A stretch of DNA of 64,000 nt from Aquilaria yunnanensis (taxonomy: Eukaryota; Streptophyta; Magnoliopsida; Malvales; Thymelaeaceae): assembly GCA_039654915.1 (NCBI GenBank), contig CM077600.1:71495992-71559991 (forward strand), in the 5' to 3' direction. The position numbers and the translations under genes were made by a program. Positions 1 to 11,757 of the stretch are shown here, piece by piece; the stretch's first letter is position 1, and every line of letters starts with the position of its first letter. The notes beneath the pieces were generated by a model that saw only the letters and a list, made by a program, of their open reading frames with translations, did no database searches and was not told where the DNA came from.

Positions 1-243
1 CTTTCTTGGTTTAGTAGCATGCTAGGTTTCATTTATTATTTGCATGAATGTTCTTAGTAGCATGCTAGGATTTGTTTGACACAATATGTATGTAAAACTA
101 ATATGCTATATCAAATGCATAAAATATGTTAAACAAATTAAAATGATGCTTGCTTACATTCATGTTGAACTCAAATGAACAAAAATGCATGTGGCATGAA
201 CATGAGTAGATAACATAAAGGTATGTTATCATAAGATCCTGAA
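1..243. other. AT-rich segment, unassigned, left of the TE-1 3' LTR fragment
   Basis: No coding potential is visible. A 16-bp direct repeat (ttagtagcatgctagg) occurs at 11-26 and 54-69. This stretch should be the continuation of the TE-1 3' LTR, but it does not resemble the matching part of the 5' LTR (about 8935-9175). It is either a further insertion or a recombined or diverged LTR. Confidence 0.4.
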
Positions 244-343
244 ATCTTCACTTCATTCACTATGAAGAGAATTAAACAATATAATGGCTTTTTGACTATT
301 ATGCTACACTTGTAATTATCCCATTTTTGTAAGGTGGACTTAA
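244..343 (-). repeat. TE-1 3' LTR, first ~100 bp (U3 edge)
   Basis: About 95 bp match the outer end of the TE-1 5' LTR (about 9175-9273), including shared blocks around 'tatgaagagaatta' and 'attatgctacactt'. It lies just outside the polyprotein C-terminus and a polypurine-like tract, the place expected for a 3' LTR of a minus-strand element. The terminal TGTTAC seen in the 5' LTR is degraded here. Confidence 0.7.
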
Positions 344-369
344 AAATTTTGGTCCTCCAAAATAGCCTC
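344..369 (-). promoter_or_regulatory. Polypurine-tract-like region of TE-1
   Basis: On the minus strand this reads as attttggaggacc followed by an A/T run, between the chromodomain end and the 3' LTR edge. That is the position of the plus-strand primer (PPT) of an LTR retrotransposon. The purine run is short and probably mutated. Confidence 0.45.
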
Positions 370-558
370 TGGCTTTAGGTATTCTTCAAGATACCTTTCG
401 ATAAGGTCTTTTTCAGTTTCCTAGGTTGCTTTTCTTTCAGAGTGGTGTGACCACTGAACTTTAACCATGGCAATAAGTTTGTTTCATAACCCTCTGGTAT
501 CCTTGGCTATGAGAGCTATAGGTTTCTATTCATATGTCAAGTTAGGTTCCAACTATAT
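370..558 (-). pseudogene. TE-1 integrase C-terminal chromodomain (decayed)
   Basis: Reading on from the integrase tail (MEDI), the frame gives LTYE, KPIALIAKDTRG, then VKVQWSHHSERKAT and ETEKDLIERY. This matches the pattern of the chromodomain at the integrase C-terminus of plant chromoviruses (VKVxWxxHxxxEATWE). In that family it binds histone marks and steers integration into heterochromatin. At least four in-frame stops interrupt it, one of them at the tryptophan of the ATWE motif, so it is not functional. Confidence 0.75.
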
Positions 559-1722
559 GTCTTCCATTGCAATAGCATGCTTTGTGTCCAATAGACACTT
601 CTTAAGCATACTGATGTGAAAACCATTATGAACACTTGACATGCTTGGCGGTATAGCTAACCTGTATGCTACCTTTCCAACTCTGTCCAAGATCTCATAA
701 GGACCTATGTATCTTGGAGCTAACTTGGTTCTTCTGCCAAATCTGACAATGCCTTTGGTTAGTGCAATTTTTAGCCAAACATTGTCACAAACTTCAAACT
801 CCAAGTCTTTCATTGTTTTATTCACATAGGTTGTGGTGCTTTCATTGGCTGCCTTTAATCTCTCTTGAATGTTTTTGATCTTGGCAGTAGTTTCCACAAT
901 AATTTTGGGACCCAACTCTAGCCTGTCTGATGCTTCCACCCAACAGTGGGGTGTCATGCACCTTCTTTTATATAATGCGTCATAAGGTGCCATGCCAATG
1001 GTGCTTTGGTAAGTATTGTTGGATGAGAATTCCATCACTGGAAGGTGTTGGTCTCATTCACCTTTGAAATCCAACACACAGCTCTTCAGTATGTCTTTTA
1101 GTATTTATATCACCCTTTCAGATTGCCCATTTGTTTAAGGATGATAAGTAGTACTCATGTGGATTTTGGTTCCTAGTGCTTTATAGAAAGCACTCCAAAA
1201 CCGAGTTGTAAATCTTGGATCTCTATCAGATACAATAGAGTCTGACACTCCATGTAGTCTCATTATCTCCTGGACATACATCTGAGCTAACTTCTCTAAT
1301 GAGTTTGTGAGTTTCATAGGTAAGAAGTAGACACATTTGGTTAGCCTATCTATAATGATCCAGATTGTATCATGCCTTAATTTGGTCATAGGCAACCCAG
1401 TTAAAAAGTCCATAGTTATATTGCCCCACTTCTTCACTAGTATAGGTAGAGTCTGTAGGGTACCAGTTGGCCTTTGGTGCTATACCTTTACCCTTTAGCA
1501 TGTGCCATATTTGGAGACATAAGTAGCTACGTCTCTCTTTATATTTGGCCACCAAAAGTGAGTCTTCAAGTCTTTATACATTTTCTCACTTCCTAGATAT
1601 ATGTTCAACTTGCTTGTGTGAGCTTCCTTAAGTATTTCATCCCTGGGCATTAGTCCTCTAGGCATGTAGATTTGGTCATTGAAATACAGTAATCCTTGTT
1701 TGTAGGCAAAAGATTGATGCAA
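553..1722 (-). pseudogene. TE-1 integrase (chromovirus type), decayed
   Basis: Integrase inserts the cDNA copy into host DNA. Three parts are visible. Around 1560-1722 is the zinc-binding head (EILKEAHTSKLNIYLG ... FWWPNIKRDV ... CQ-type end), in which the second His is Tyr and the first Cys of the pair is Tyr. At 1135-1437 is the core with WGNITMDFLTGLP (first Asp) and VSDRDPRF (second Asp), and just beyond it HP-stop-TNGQSER with the catalytic Glu. At 553-1038 is the C-terminal GPF/Y-type module (IGPYEILDRVGKVAYRLAIPP). D, D and E are kept, but frameshifts and stops separate the parts. It belongs to the same polyprotein as the RT to the right. Confidence 0.88.
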
Positions 1723-2987
1723 GGAATCTTTTTTTCCTTATTGAAATCTTTTTTAGATCAGGATTTGTCTTCTGTGCCTTTCTGACCTCTTCAATCCATT
1801 CTGATTGGATTGTCAATATATAGATTTGGGCTTCCTCCCACTTATGCCATTTATGCCGTAGGCATAGTAGACTATTTTGCTCATCATGATAAGCTATATA
1901 TCCTCCTTTCAGAAGACTCGTGTACTTTCTACTCAAGGCATCTGCTACTAGATTACCTTTGCTCTCTGTGTAGTCTATACAGCAGTCATAGTTCTTGATA
2001 TACTTTAACCATCTCTTTTGCCTTATGTTCAACTCTTTATGAGTGAACAAGTACTTTAGGCTCTTATGGTCAGTGTAGATCACAAAAGAACTACCCATCA
2101 AGTAATACCTCAATTGTTTCAGAGCAAAAACCACGGCTGCTAGTTCAAGGTTATGGGTAGGAAAATTTTGCTCATGGGGTCTCAACTGCCTTGACCCATA
2201 AGCAATAAAATTTCTATCTTGCATAAGCACACAACCTAACTCAGATCTAGATGTATCTATATATATGATGTAGGGCTTGCTTGGATCAGGAAGAATCAAT
2301 ACTAGAGGTTTAATCAATCTCTGCTTGAGCTCCGAGAAACTCTTTTCACACATTTCAGTCCACTCAAATCTTTGACCCTTTTTGGTCATATGAGTAAGAA
2401 CTGAGGCAATCGTGGAAAATCTTGATACAAATCTCCTGTAGTATTTAGCTAATCCTAGGAAACTTTTGATTTTCTTTATAGTCTTTGGTCTTTCCACTCT
2501 TGCACTACCTTGACCTTTTTAGGGTCTGCATTAAGGCGTTGTGCATCTATGATATGTCCTAGGAAAGACACTTCCTTTATCCAAAATTGACACTATAACT
2601 TGGTATAAAGTTGATGTTCTAATAGAGTCTTTAAGACAATCTTTAGATGATGTTCATGTTCATTTTCATCCTTGGAATACACTAGGAGGTCATCAATGAT
2701 CACAACCACAAATTTGTCCAGATGTGGCCTGAACACCTTGTTCATCAGGTCCATGAAAGCAACTGGGGCATTAGTCAAACCAAATGGCATGATTGTGTAC
2801 TCATAATTCCCATATCTGGTCCTGAATGCAGTCTTAGGAATGTCTTCTCCCTTTACTCTCAACTGGAAGTATCAAGATCTCAAATCTATCTTGGAGAAGA
2901 TCTTAGCTCTCTTAAGTTGATCAAAAAGATCCTCAGTCCTAGGGAGTGGGTACTCGTTCTTAATAGTCACTGCATTGAGCTTTCTGT
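1676..2987 (-). pseudogene. TE-1 reverse transcriptase (C-terminal part) and RNase H
   Basis: Reverse transcriptase and Ty3-type RNase H, which make the cDNA and degrade the RNA template. From the right are [19 protein letters not shown] and [17 protein letters not shown]. Then comes the catalytic box as IIDD (usually FIDD/YVDD) in [12 protein letters not shown], so both Asp are kept. After a break comes FLGLAKYYRRFV and the RNase H (YIDTSRSELGCVLMQ, HNLELAAVVFALKQLRYYL, YTDHKSLKYLF, GNLVADALSRK). Frame changes lie near 2500-2590 and 2870. The N-terminal third of RT lies beyond solo LTR A1, at 4389-4620. Confidence 0.9.
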
Positions 2988-4383
2988 TGTCAATGTTGTG
3001 CCCAAAAGCCAATCATGAGATGATTGTATTTTTGCACATTGAGTCATGATATTTTATTAAGGCATTAATCTAGCAATTATGTTTATTGTTTTGTTTCTGC
3101 GTAACTTAACAAACATAATTGTAACCCTAGAATAATGATATTCTTAAACGTCCCTGGTCTAGTATTATTGTGGAGCAGGTTGCAATAATACATAACGACT
3201 AGGATATGTGGAGACTAATATGAGATATGTAGTCTACATATGGGTACAAGTTGGAGAACTTGTGTACTGGACCGACCCACTATGAGAACACTACATGGAT
3301 CGTTATATGAGTGTCATAAGTGATTCTTATAGTGATCATGGTATATGTAGTCCTTCGACCTAAAATCATCAAGGTTCCCTACATGTGAGTCACATACTTT
3401 GATACTTTCCTTTGTTGCTCGTAACTGAGTGAACTTGAAGGAGGTCATTGAGTATGTCACATATCATGTGGAGGGATTTGTATGATCAAGATGGGATTTG
3501 TCCCTCCTAGGTAACGGGAGTGATATCTTTGGGCCCCTTGATAGAGTAAGACTTAGAAAAATGCATTGCCATGCTCGGATGAGTTGATATACGATATCAA
3601 TGTCATCAGTTTAAGTTGGTCTACTCGGTAATCAAGAAACCAAAGATTGGGCTATACGAGAGTGACACATTCCATGTCTCGTGCTTAGTCTTGATATCTT
3701 GGACAAAGGGACAATGGCATATATCGGTGATGATCATAAAGGTTTAGTCGAATCATCGACAATCTTGTCACTAGGGTAGCGATGATGTGTTTATGATCAT
3801 AAATGTGATTTATGATCATTGCCAACGTGATAAGAGCCTATTGGGTCACACACATAGAGCTATGTGGATCATTAGAGTGCATGGGCTAATTATTTGGGTT
3901 ATGGTTTCACTTTAATTTCGTATTAATAATGGGCCCAAGAGTTGAGCCATTATTAAGCCCGAAATTAAATCCTAATTGGATTAGGGATTTGAAACCCATT
4001 AGGCCTGGAAGCTGAGTCTCACTATAAATACAACTTCTAGTGAGAAATTCACAGGTCTCCTTGCCCTAGCCTCCCAAAAGGACAGCCGCACTCTTCTCTT
4101 GCAATTCCTTGGAGGACGCAAGCTAGCACTGTGAGCGCAAGAGAAACGCATCTGCCGGGATGTGGTGGAAGCGTGGTGATCCCGAGAGGCTCGTGTGGAT
4201 ACCATAGAGAGCCTGAACACGTCAACTGTTCAGGTTTTGTGATTCGACTCTACAGTTGAGTGAGAGATCTCAACCGAAAATTAGGTATGAAATTTTTTGA
4301 ACACCCGGTTTACCCCGTTTCACTTGGATCCTGGAGGGTTTTGGTTAAATTCCGCTGCACTATTTGGCTCCCGAAACCCATCA
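2988..4383 (+). mobile_element. Solo LTR A1 (LTR-A family, 1.4 kb)
   Basis: A 1396-bp LTR with no internal region, inserted in the TE-1 RT. It starts TGTCAATGTTGTGCCC (family form TGTTAGTGTTGTGCCC) and ends ACCCATCA (family form ACCCAACA). It is flanked by a perfect 5-bp TSD, TCTGT, at 2983-2987 and 4384-4388. A TATA box (TATAAATA) lies at 4023-4030, so transcription would run rightward. The parent element is not present in the window; Copia versus Gypsy cannot be decided from the LTR alone. Confidence 0.9.
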
Positions 4384-4388
4384 TCTGT

Positions 4389-4740
4389 AATCAATGTATA
4401 GTCTCAATGATCCATCCTTCTTATTCACAAAAAGAACAGGAGCTCCTCATGGTGAAACACTTGGCCATATGAACCCTTTTTCAAGAAGTTCATCAAGTTG
4501 TTTCTTGAGCTCCGTCATCTTTGTGATAGGTATTCTATAAGGAGGAATGGATATTGGACCAGCTCCTGGCTACAGCTTTATCTCAAACTCAATTTTCCTT
4601 AGTGGAGGAATACCTGGCAGGTCTTTAGGAAAGACTTGTGGAAAGTCTCTCATGACAGGTTTTTTATACACTTCCTCATCACAATGCAATTCATTCAATG
4701 CATAACAGTAATCACGCTAAAAAATCACAGGTATCTCCTC
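4389..4740 (-). pseudogene. TE-1 reverse transcriptase, N-terminal part
   Basis: On the minus strand the frame gives [37 protein letters not shown], then GAPVLFVNKKDGSLRLYIDYR. This is the standard entry to a Ty3/gypsy RT. It continues directly into the RT at 2987 once solo LTR A1 is discounted, which fixes the insertion point between YIDYR and KLN. A few stops are present. Confidence 0.85.
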
Positions 4741-4813
4741 TAGTACCTCTAGCTCCATGCCATGCCTTTCATACACTAATTCCTTATAATTCACCAATGC
4801 ATGTGCTTCACCA

Positions 4814-5350
4814 TCAGGCATGTGATTCTCTCTTAGTAAAATCAATTCTTATGTTATGCATAGCAAGCCAATTCATACCTAGCACTGTATAATACTTAGG
4901 AATGTCCAATACTAGCAGATTAGTCATAACCTTAGTCTTTCCTACTACTAGCTCACAATCCTTAGCTAGGTCATTAGTGAAAAGATGTTGACTACCTGCT
5001 ATTTTCACTAAGGATATCCTAGGCATGATTTTAGTAGGCAATTTCATGGCATCAACAAATTTCCTAGCCATTGTAGACATAGATGCACCAATATCAAATA
5101 GAACAATAACAGGCATACCATTAAGGTAAATGTTACCTCTTAATGCTCTTCCTTGTTGTGATGTCTCTAGCCTTTCCACTTGGAACACTCTGCCAGCTCT
5201 TTGCACTAGAAGCCAAGGCACTAGAGAAACTGGCCTCTGCTGCCCCTCCCTAAGTGCTCCCCTTCTAGGTCCTACCCTAATAGGCCTTACTGAACCTTGG
5301 TCTTCTGGCCTCCTTTGAGCCTGTGGGTTGTCTTTGATCCAATGATCCAT
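4814..5350 (-). pseudogene. TE-1 aspartic protease and C-terminal gag
   Basis: One open frame of 178 codons. From residue about 95 it reads IYLNGMPVIVLFDIGASMSTMARKF, a retropepsin active site with DIG in place of D-S/T-G. It ends with VLGMNWLAMHNIRIDF, the usual end of the protease fold in chromoviruses. The protease would cut the polyprotein. The start of the frame (MDHWIKDNPQ) is the second half of the gag zinc knuckle, so it is an internal Met and not a true start. Confidence 0.85.
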
Positions 5351-6670
5351 GGATCCACATCTTAGACACGCTTGGGTGTCAAAATAGCAAGGTTTCTTTC
5401 CGTGAAACTTCTTGCACTTAAGGCACCTTGGGCTAGGGGACTTTTCTTTCTCCTTGCCCTCGCCACCAAGATGGGAACTCTTGGCAATTCTGCTGCCATG
5501 TGGTGGCCTTTTCTGCTTGCCTCTTACCTGGCTACTTTCCCTTGGTTTATTGGGAAAGTACCTAGTATCATGCTCTTCTTGCTCTACTAATAGAGCTTTC
5601 TACACTGCTTCATTGTATGTGACTGCTCCAAAATGTCTTACAGCTTTTCTGATGTCTGACCTTAGGCCTCTGACAAATCTTTTGGCCTTTAACTCCTCTA
5701 AACCATGATACTGAGGTACATATGTCACCAACTGATTGAATTTGTGCTCATACTCTAGGACACTGAGGTTGTCCTGCCTTAGAGCATCAAATTCAGTGTG
5801 CTTCATATCCTTGATGGCAACACTGATATACTGCTCCCGGAATAGTTGGGTGAACTCTAGCTAGGTCATTTCCATGTCTTCTGCTAGCCTTCTGCCCCTC
5901 TGGACAGCATATCTATCTCTGGTGTTTCTCCACCACATCTTTGCACTGCCTACTAGATTGTAGGTAGCCGGAGACACTCTCTTGGTAGAGCTGAGTTACA
6001 TCCTCTCAAACATTTTTTCATTGAAGATTAACCACTCTTCAACTCTCTCTGGCCCAACTCTTCTAACAAACTGTGGAGGTCTTAGGCCTTGGAAGCTCTC
6101 CAATAGTCTGACTTCATCTAGGCCTTCTAGATCATCTAATCTGTGTCTCCTAGATCTATGAGAGCCCTCTATATGGTGATACTCTCTATGATCTCTCTGC
6201 CTTCTCCTGGATCTTCTCTCATGCCCTTCCTCAATCTTATTTCTAGTGGAGGAATAGTCATAGACTGAGAGATTGGTCCTGGACACCTGACTAATCTCAG
6301 ATCTTACTCTTCTGCCTCTCAAATTTCTTTTATCCTCATCTTCCACCTTAATAGTTTTATCATTTGTATCTTCTATACTTCCAGAAGGAACATATTCAGA
6401 TGTTTTCCTAGTATGCTCTTCTGGTTGTTGTTGTGCATCCTGAACTGGTTCTGCCGGAGCTACTTGGACTTATTATTGTTGTGCTTGAATCCGCCTTTCT
6501 AAGTTTTCATTGATTAGAGCCAAGTTCCTCTGAAGCTCTAACCAAACCTAAGGCACTTCAGGGTTTGGTACCTTTTGTTGCCCTTGATTCCCTCTATTCT
6601 ATCCATTTCATTATTGCCCAGAATCAGTAGGAGCCCTTCGGGGTGGTTCCCCTCTCCTTGTGGCAACCAT
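5330..6670 (-). pseudogene. TE-1 gag (capsid and zinc knuckle), decayed
   Basis: Starts at ATG 6670 (MVATRRGEPPRRAP), directly after a leader and PBS. It reads through an acidic/basic stretch to a capsid domain (LLESFQGLRPPQFV, RVEEWLIFNEKMFERM, then VEYEHKFNQLVTYVPQ-like). A knuckle CLRCGSMDHWIKDN follows near 5340-5375; its CX2CX4H spacing is right but the last Cys is Asn. Gag packages the element RNA. In-frame stops occur near the N-terminus (after SGQ), near 6475, 5995 and 5860, so it is a pseudogene. Confidence 0.82.
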
Positions 6671-6792
6671 GTTTACTTCCTACATTGATGATTCAACATA
6701 GAGCACATATAAAAAGCATAGGTATTTCAATGGTACTTAACATTAGCAGCTAACAAGACTGAGTTCATGTATGTAGATGCATGCAAGACAAT

Positions 6793-6805
6793 GCTTTGAT
6801 TCCCA
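6793..6805 (-). promoter_or_regulatory. TE-1 primer-binding site (tRNA-iMet type)
   Basis: Minus strand TGGGAATCAAAGC, close to the canonical TGGTATCAGAGC complementary to the 3' end of initiator tRNA-Met. It sits four bases inside the LTR edge (6810), as expected for the start of minus-strand cDNA synthesis. Confidence 0.75.
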
Positions 6806-6809
6806 CATC

Positions 6810-9277
6810 TGTTACCCACTCTGGGATAGTCCAATTATGTTGCCAAAATTGTGCATTTAGACTCCTAGGATTGATAATGTTCTGTAGGTCATCAAAACAT
6901 TACCCTTCACGTGGATACCCAAGTGGCCCTCCTGGGCACTATGTAAATTCATGCATATTGGTCCAACCATCACACACATATTCACATTTCATGTACAATA
7001 TGGTAGCAAAGAACCAAAACACTAGCACAAGTCAAAATTTTGGCTATCACAAATTAGGCAATCTTGGTAAGTTCTAGTGACCAGCCATTGCTCCTGTAAC
7101 TTTCTCTAATAAACTGTATCATGCTAGCCATGTAACCCCTATTTTCTTTATTCCATTATCAAGTAGAGACTTAGGGCAAACTAAATAATTTTGTTTTACA
7201 TCAATAGCCCACATGTGGACCAAGTAATGGATTTTTTAAGTTGGTTTCAAAATTTTGACTAAATGAACCGTAACTTAGCCAAATTTGCAACATCATATCT
7301 TTGGCTACAGAGCTCCAAATTTAGAAATTCCAAATCCCAGTTCAACCTCTAGATCTGCTCTAAGTGTGGTAACATTTCATACTAAGATTCATTCTACACA
7401 GGGAGATACAATGTTTTGAGTGTAGAGTTAAAATTCTGGTCACTTTATGACCATTTTGCCTGTACAAAAATTCATAATTGTACAAATACTTCATTCACAA
7501 GGGAAAATCCCTCTAAGGCTACCCCATACATGGGGGAAATACATTCTCTTGCATCTAGCAACTTTAGGTAGCCAAAACAGAATTTACAGGTAAGCAGGCT
7601 ATCATTCACACTTAAGCAGCTTTGTATCACATCACATACATAGCCAAAACATTACTCAAATGTTCATATGCTTGCGTCATTTCACATGCACTTCATGTAA
7701 ATGTATGCATTTACTACACAATGGTCTTAACTCAGCTACATATACACCCTAAGGTATAGGAGTGCCTGAGATACAATGGACTCCAGAAATAGGATGATGG
7801 ACAGCTGCTGCATACCACAATAAGCACTATCACTAAAAATACCAAATGTGCTTCTAAAATCACTAAATTTTACAAATCACAACTAGACATATGGAAGTTT
7901 GAGTTCCTAAAAATTTAGGGCAAAACTCAAACTACAAAGATTAGTTTGAAGGTGATCTTTTAGCTAAACCTGTAATGATAGAATTGAGGGGAGTAAGTTT
8001 CATTGAGAAACTTAGTAAGGGTAGCACTTGGATTCAATAGGCAATGTGACCATCATTAAAACCTACATCAAAAGACAGTTAAAACATGAAAATCACAATG
8101 CATATATACAAGATATAACAACCAAATGCAGTAGTCATTCATAGCCAACAAACACATGAAATGTGGCACAACATAAACCATAGGTTCGTCCATAAAACCC
8201 ATAATAAACATAACCAAATCACTATGGTAGCCCTCATCAAGCTAGTGCTTGGTCTTAGGAGGACCTTGACACTAGTTAGTACTAACTTTGGGCACTATAA
8301 ACCCTTATTTCACTGCCATCTTTGTGCACTTTACACTAGGTCACAAAACCTTCAATAAGTGCACTCCCGGCACTATGGTTGGTTCATCAAGCTCATGGCT
8401 TTCTTCCAAGCTTATCCCTAGCTCCATGGTTGCTTGAAAATATAGAAAACAACCCATGGGAGCCAGAGAACCCTTACCAAAGTAGGTAGGCAAAAAATCA
8501 AGCTTTATCTTTGAAATATTCAAGTAATAGCTCTAGTTTACTTTCAATTGCTTCCTTTTGCCTTCAATTTCAATCTTAGAGGTATAGTGGCTATGGAGGA
8601 GCTTTGGAAGAAGTATGGAGGAGGGTTGTTGCTGTGTGGTTTGAATATGGGAGAAAAAAATTCAAGTTAGGCTTTTTAAATTAGCTTTAGGGCACTAAAC
8701 ACCCTTATTAGCCTTAATCATGCTTTATGTCATTTTCTTTGCCCATAAGCATGGTTTCTTTGTCTTAAACTTATTGGTACACATGTGCCCAACATTTTTT
8801 ACCCTTTTACAAGCCATAGCCGCCCCTCCCTGGTTGGGAAAACTCCAAATTGCTCCATTTGACTTAAGTCAAAGATGTACACATCCTAAGGCCTAAATTA
8901 TAACACTTAGGTCTTTTATGTCTTTTTTTGTTTGCTTTGTCCAAACTTGTCTCCCATGAGCAATTTGGTCCTTGAATAGCACTTTTATACCATTCATATC
9001 CTTTCCATAACTCTCCAAAGCTATTTCTTGAGAGTTCGCAATTAAGTGCCTGAATTTCCAAAACCTTACAAAAAAAGTACATAGGTTGCTTTACAAATAA
9101 GAAATCCTTAAGGCTTTTCTTGGGGGCCAAGTTACCAACTTGGAACTCTTTAAAGAGGTGTTCATTATACCTTTTACCCCTCACACTTCAATCACTATGA
9201 AGAGAATTACACAATATAATGACTTTTTGACCATTATGCTACACTTATAATTCTCTCATTTTTGTGAGGTGGTAACA
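6810..9277 (-). repeat. TE-1 5' LTR (2468 bp)
   Basis: Bounded on the plus strand by TGTTAC (6810) and GTAACA (ending 9277), a perfect 6-bp terminal inverted repeat. The PBS lies just inside at 6793-6805, and the outer ~95 bp recur at 244-343. The 2.5-kb length suits the Tekay/Del clade. ORFs within it are short and unsupported. Its outer end abuts solo LTR A2, whose TSD includes the last three LTR bases. Confidence 0.85.
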
Positions 9278-9279
9278 TC

Positions 9280-10681
9280 TGTTGGGTTTCGGGAGCAAAA
9301 CAGCGCAGGGAAATTTAACCGAAACCCTCTAGGATTCAAGTGAAACGGGGCAAACCGGGTATTCAAAAATTTTCGTACCTAATTTTCGGTTGAGATCTCT
9401 CACTCAACTGTAGAGTCGAATCTCAAAACCTGAACAGTTGACGTGGTCAAGCTCTCTATGGTATCCACACGAGCCTCTCCGGATCACCACGGTTCTACCA
9501 CATCCCGGCAGATGCGTTTCTCTTGCACTCGCAGTGCTAGCTTGTGTCCTCCAAGGAATTGTAAGAGAAGAGTGCGGCTGTCCTTTTGGGAGGCTAGGGC
9601 AAGAAGTTGCGAATTTCTCACTTAAAGTTGTATTTATAGTGAGACTCAACTTCTAGGCCTAATGGTTTTCAAAGCCCTAATCCAATTAGGCTTTAATTTT
9701 GGGCTTAATAATGGCTCAACTTTTGGGCCCATTATTAATACAAAATTATTGTGAAACCATAACCCAAATAATTAGCCCATGCACTCTAATGATCCAAATA
9801 GCTCTATGTGTGTGACCCAATAGGCTTTTACCACGGTGGCAATGAACATAAATCACATTTATGATCATAAGCAATGAGCGGTGTCTAGCAACACATCATT
9901 GCTACCCAAGTGACAAGATTGTCGGTGATTCGACTAAACCTTTATGATCATCACCGATATATGCCATTGTTGCTTTGTCCAAGATATCAAGACTAAGCAC
10001 GAGACATGGAATGTGTCACTCTTGTATAGCCCAATCTTTGGTTTCTTGATTACCGAGTATACCAACTTAAACTGATGACATTGATATCGTATATCAAATT
10101 ATCCGAGCATGGCGATGCATTTTCTAAGTCTCACTCTATCAAGGGGCCTGAAGATATTACTCCCATTACATAGGAGGGACAAATCCCCTCTTGATCATAC
10201 AAATCCCTCCGCATGATATGTGACATACCCAATGACCTCCTTCAAGTTCACTCAGTTAAGAGCAACAAAGGAAAGTATCAAAGTATGTGACTCACATGTA
10301 AGGAAGCTTGATGACCTTAGGTCAAAGGACTACATATACCATGATCACTATCAGAATCACTTATGACACTCATATAACGATCCATGTAGTGTTCTTATAG
10401 TGGGTCGGTCCAATACACAAGTTCTCCAACTTTTACCCATATGTAGACTATATATCTCATATTAGTCTCCACATATGCTAGTCGTTATGTATTATTGCAA
10501 CCCGCTCCACAATAATACTAAACCAGCGATGTTTGAGAATATCATTATTCTAGGGTATTACGTTACGCAGAAACAAAGCAACAAACATAATTGCTGGATT
10601 AATGCCTTAATAAAATATCATGACTCAATGTGCAAAAAATACAACCATCTCATGATTGGCTTTTTGGGCACAATACTAACA
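9280..10681 (-). mobile_element. Solo LTR A2 (LTR-A family)
   Basis: A 1402-bp copy of LTR-A in reverse. It begins TGTTGGGTTTCGGGAGC and ends CACAATACTAACA. A perfect 5-bp TSD, ACATC, lies at 9275-9279 and 10682-10686. Its TATA box reads on the minus strand at 9631-9638. There is no internal domain, so it arose by LTR-LTR recombination of a full element or was captured that way. Confidence 0.92.
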
Positions 10682-10686
10682 ACATC

Positions 10687-11757
10687 GACGAGGATAATGG
10701 CCTCAGTGCTGAAGATGAGCGAGAAAGGTGTTTCACCAGTAGCTCTTTTGGGAGTTGTTCGGTAACTCCATAGCACAGTCAGAAGTTTTCCTTACCATTT
10801 TTTGTTTGCTTATTTCAATCTTTTATTGAGACCATTTTTTATTATCCTATTAGACACTTCCACTTGTCTATTGCTTTGAGGATGGGCTACTGGGATGAAG
10901 TACAATTTTACCCCAAGGTTGGTTGTCAATTCCTGAAATCTTGTATCAGTGAATTAGTAACCATTATTTGTTACTATTACTCTCAGCAAACCGAATACAC
11001 ATATGATGTTTTTCTAGATGAACTTCTGGTTATCCTTCATTGAATTTTTTGTCAGAGGCTTTGCCTCAATCCATTTAGTGAAATAATCTACTGCAATTAT
11101 GTAGAATTTCACTCATCCCAAAGCCATTAGGAGGGGCCCGATGTGGTCAATACCTCAAACAGCGAAGGGGCAAGGATAGTTTCATGAAGTTATTGCCTCT
11201 AAGGGTGCTCTTTGAATTAGTGCATGTCACTAGGACATATCATATTTTTTGATGAACTTCCTTGCATCCTTCCTCAGAGTAGGCCAGAAATACCCTTGCC
11301 GAAGTAGTACCCCAGGAAAGGCGTTGGTCCTGAAGTGAGCTCCACAGGCTCCTTCTTGGACTTCTATGAGAATTACTTTGATGTCCTTTTCACTGATACA
11401 TCTTTGTAATGGATTGGCATACCCTCGTCGGTACAATTTTTCCCCAATAAAGAAGTATCTACTCGAGTGCTTTCACACCTTTGTAGCTTTTAGAGGGTCT
11501 TTGGGTAATTCTGAAGTTGCAAGGTATTTTTTAATAGGATCCTTCCATCCTTTACCTGAGGTTGTGATGGACATTATTGCTATGCTCAGGTGATTGAGTA
11601 CTTCGGTGGACTACTTTGATTTGGCTAAGGTATCTATTTCCACATTATCTCGTCAGGGTACGTTTTCTATTTGTACCCTATTGAACTCTTGGATAAGCTT
11701 TTTTACGAGATTATGGTACTTTGCCAAGTTCGGATGTTTTGTGTCATTGTCCCCTAT
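10687..11757 (-). pseudogene. E3 integrase (decayed Tat-lineage)
   Basis: This is the E3 polyprotein left of the E2 insertion. At 11230-11436 is the zinc-binding head (YANPLQRCISEKDIKVIL, EGACGAHF, LRQGYFWPTLRKDARKFIKKYD). The core follows in other frames: GIDHIGP keeps the first Asp; the second motif reads TNNGY in place of ADNGSQF, so the catalytic Asp is Asn; HPQSNRQVEVSN keeps the Glu. Several stops are present. It ends at 10687 where TE-1 and A2 cut in; the rest of E3 is left of the window. Confidence 0.85.

Larger units (their letters stand above)
244..9277 (-). mobile_element. TE-1: chromovirus (Tekay/Del-like Ty3/gypsy) retrotransposon
   Basis: Order on the minus strand: 5' LTR (6810-9277), PBS, gag, protease, RT-RNase H, integrase with chromodomain, PPT, 3' LTR (entering from 343). 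Solo LTR A1 interrupts the RT. It was inserted into the integrase region of Tat element E3, which resumes at 10687. The right-hand TSD would be tcgac, split by A2; the left TSD is outside the window. Many stops and frameshifts show that it is old and non-autonomous. Confidence 0.85.

Noticed and set aside
3999..4220. Frame of about 72 codons (start M.RLSMVSTRAS) antisense to LTR-A, seen also at 9438-9656, 29598-29816 and 41977-42198
   Set aside because: It spans the LTR-A promoter/R region and recurs because the LTR recurs. Its amino-acid changes look as frequent as silent ones, and there is no known family. A dN/dS test on many copies could reopen it.
2988..4383. LTR-A as a DNA transposon or MITE
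   Set aside because: The ends are TG...CA with only a short inverted repeat, the TSD is 5 bp and there is a TATA box inside, all of which fit an LTR better.
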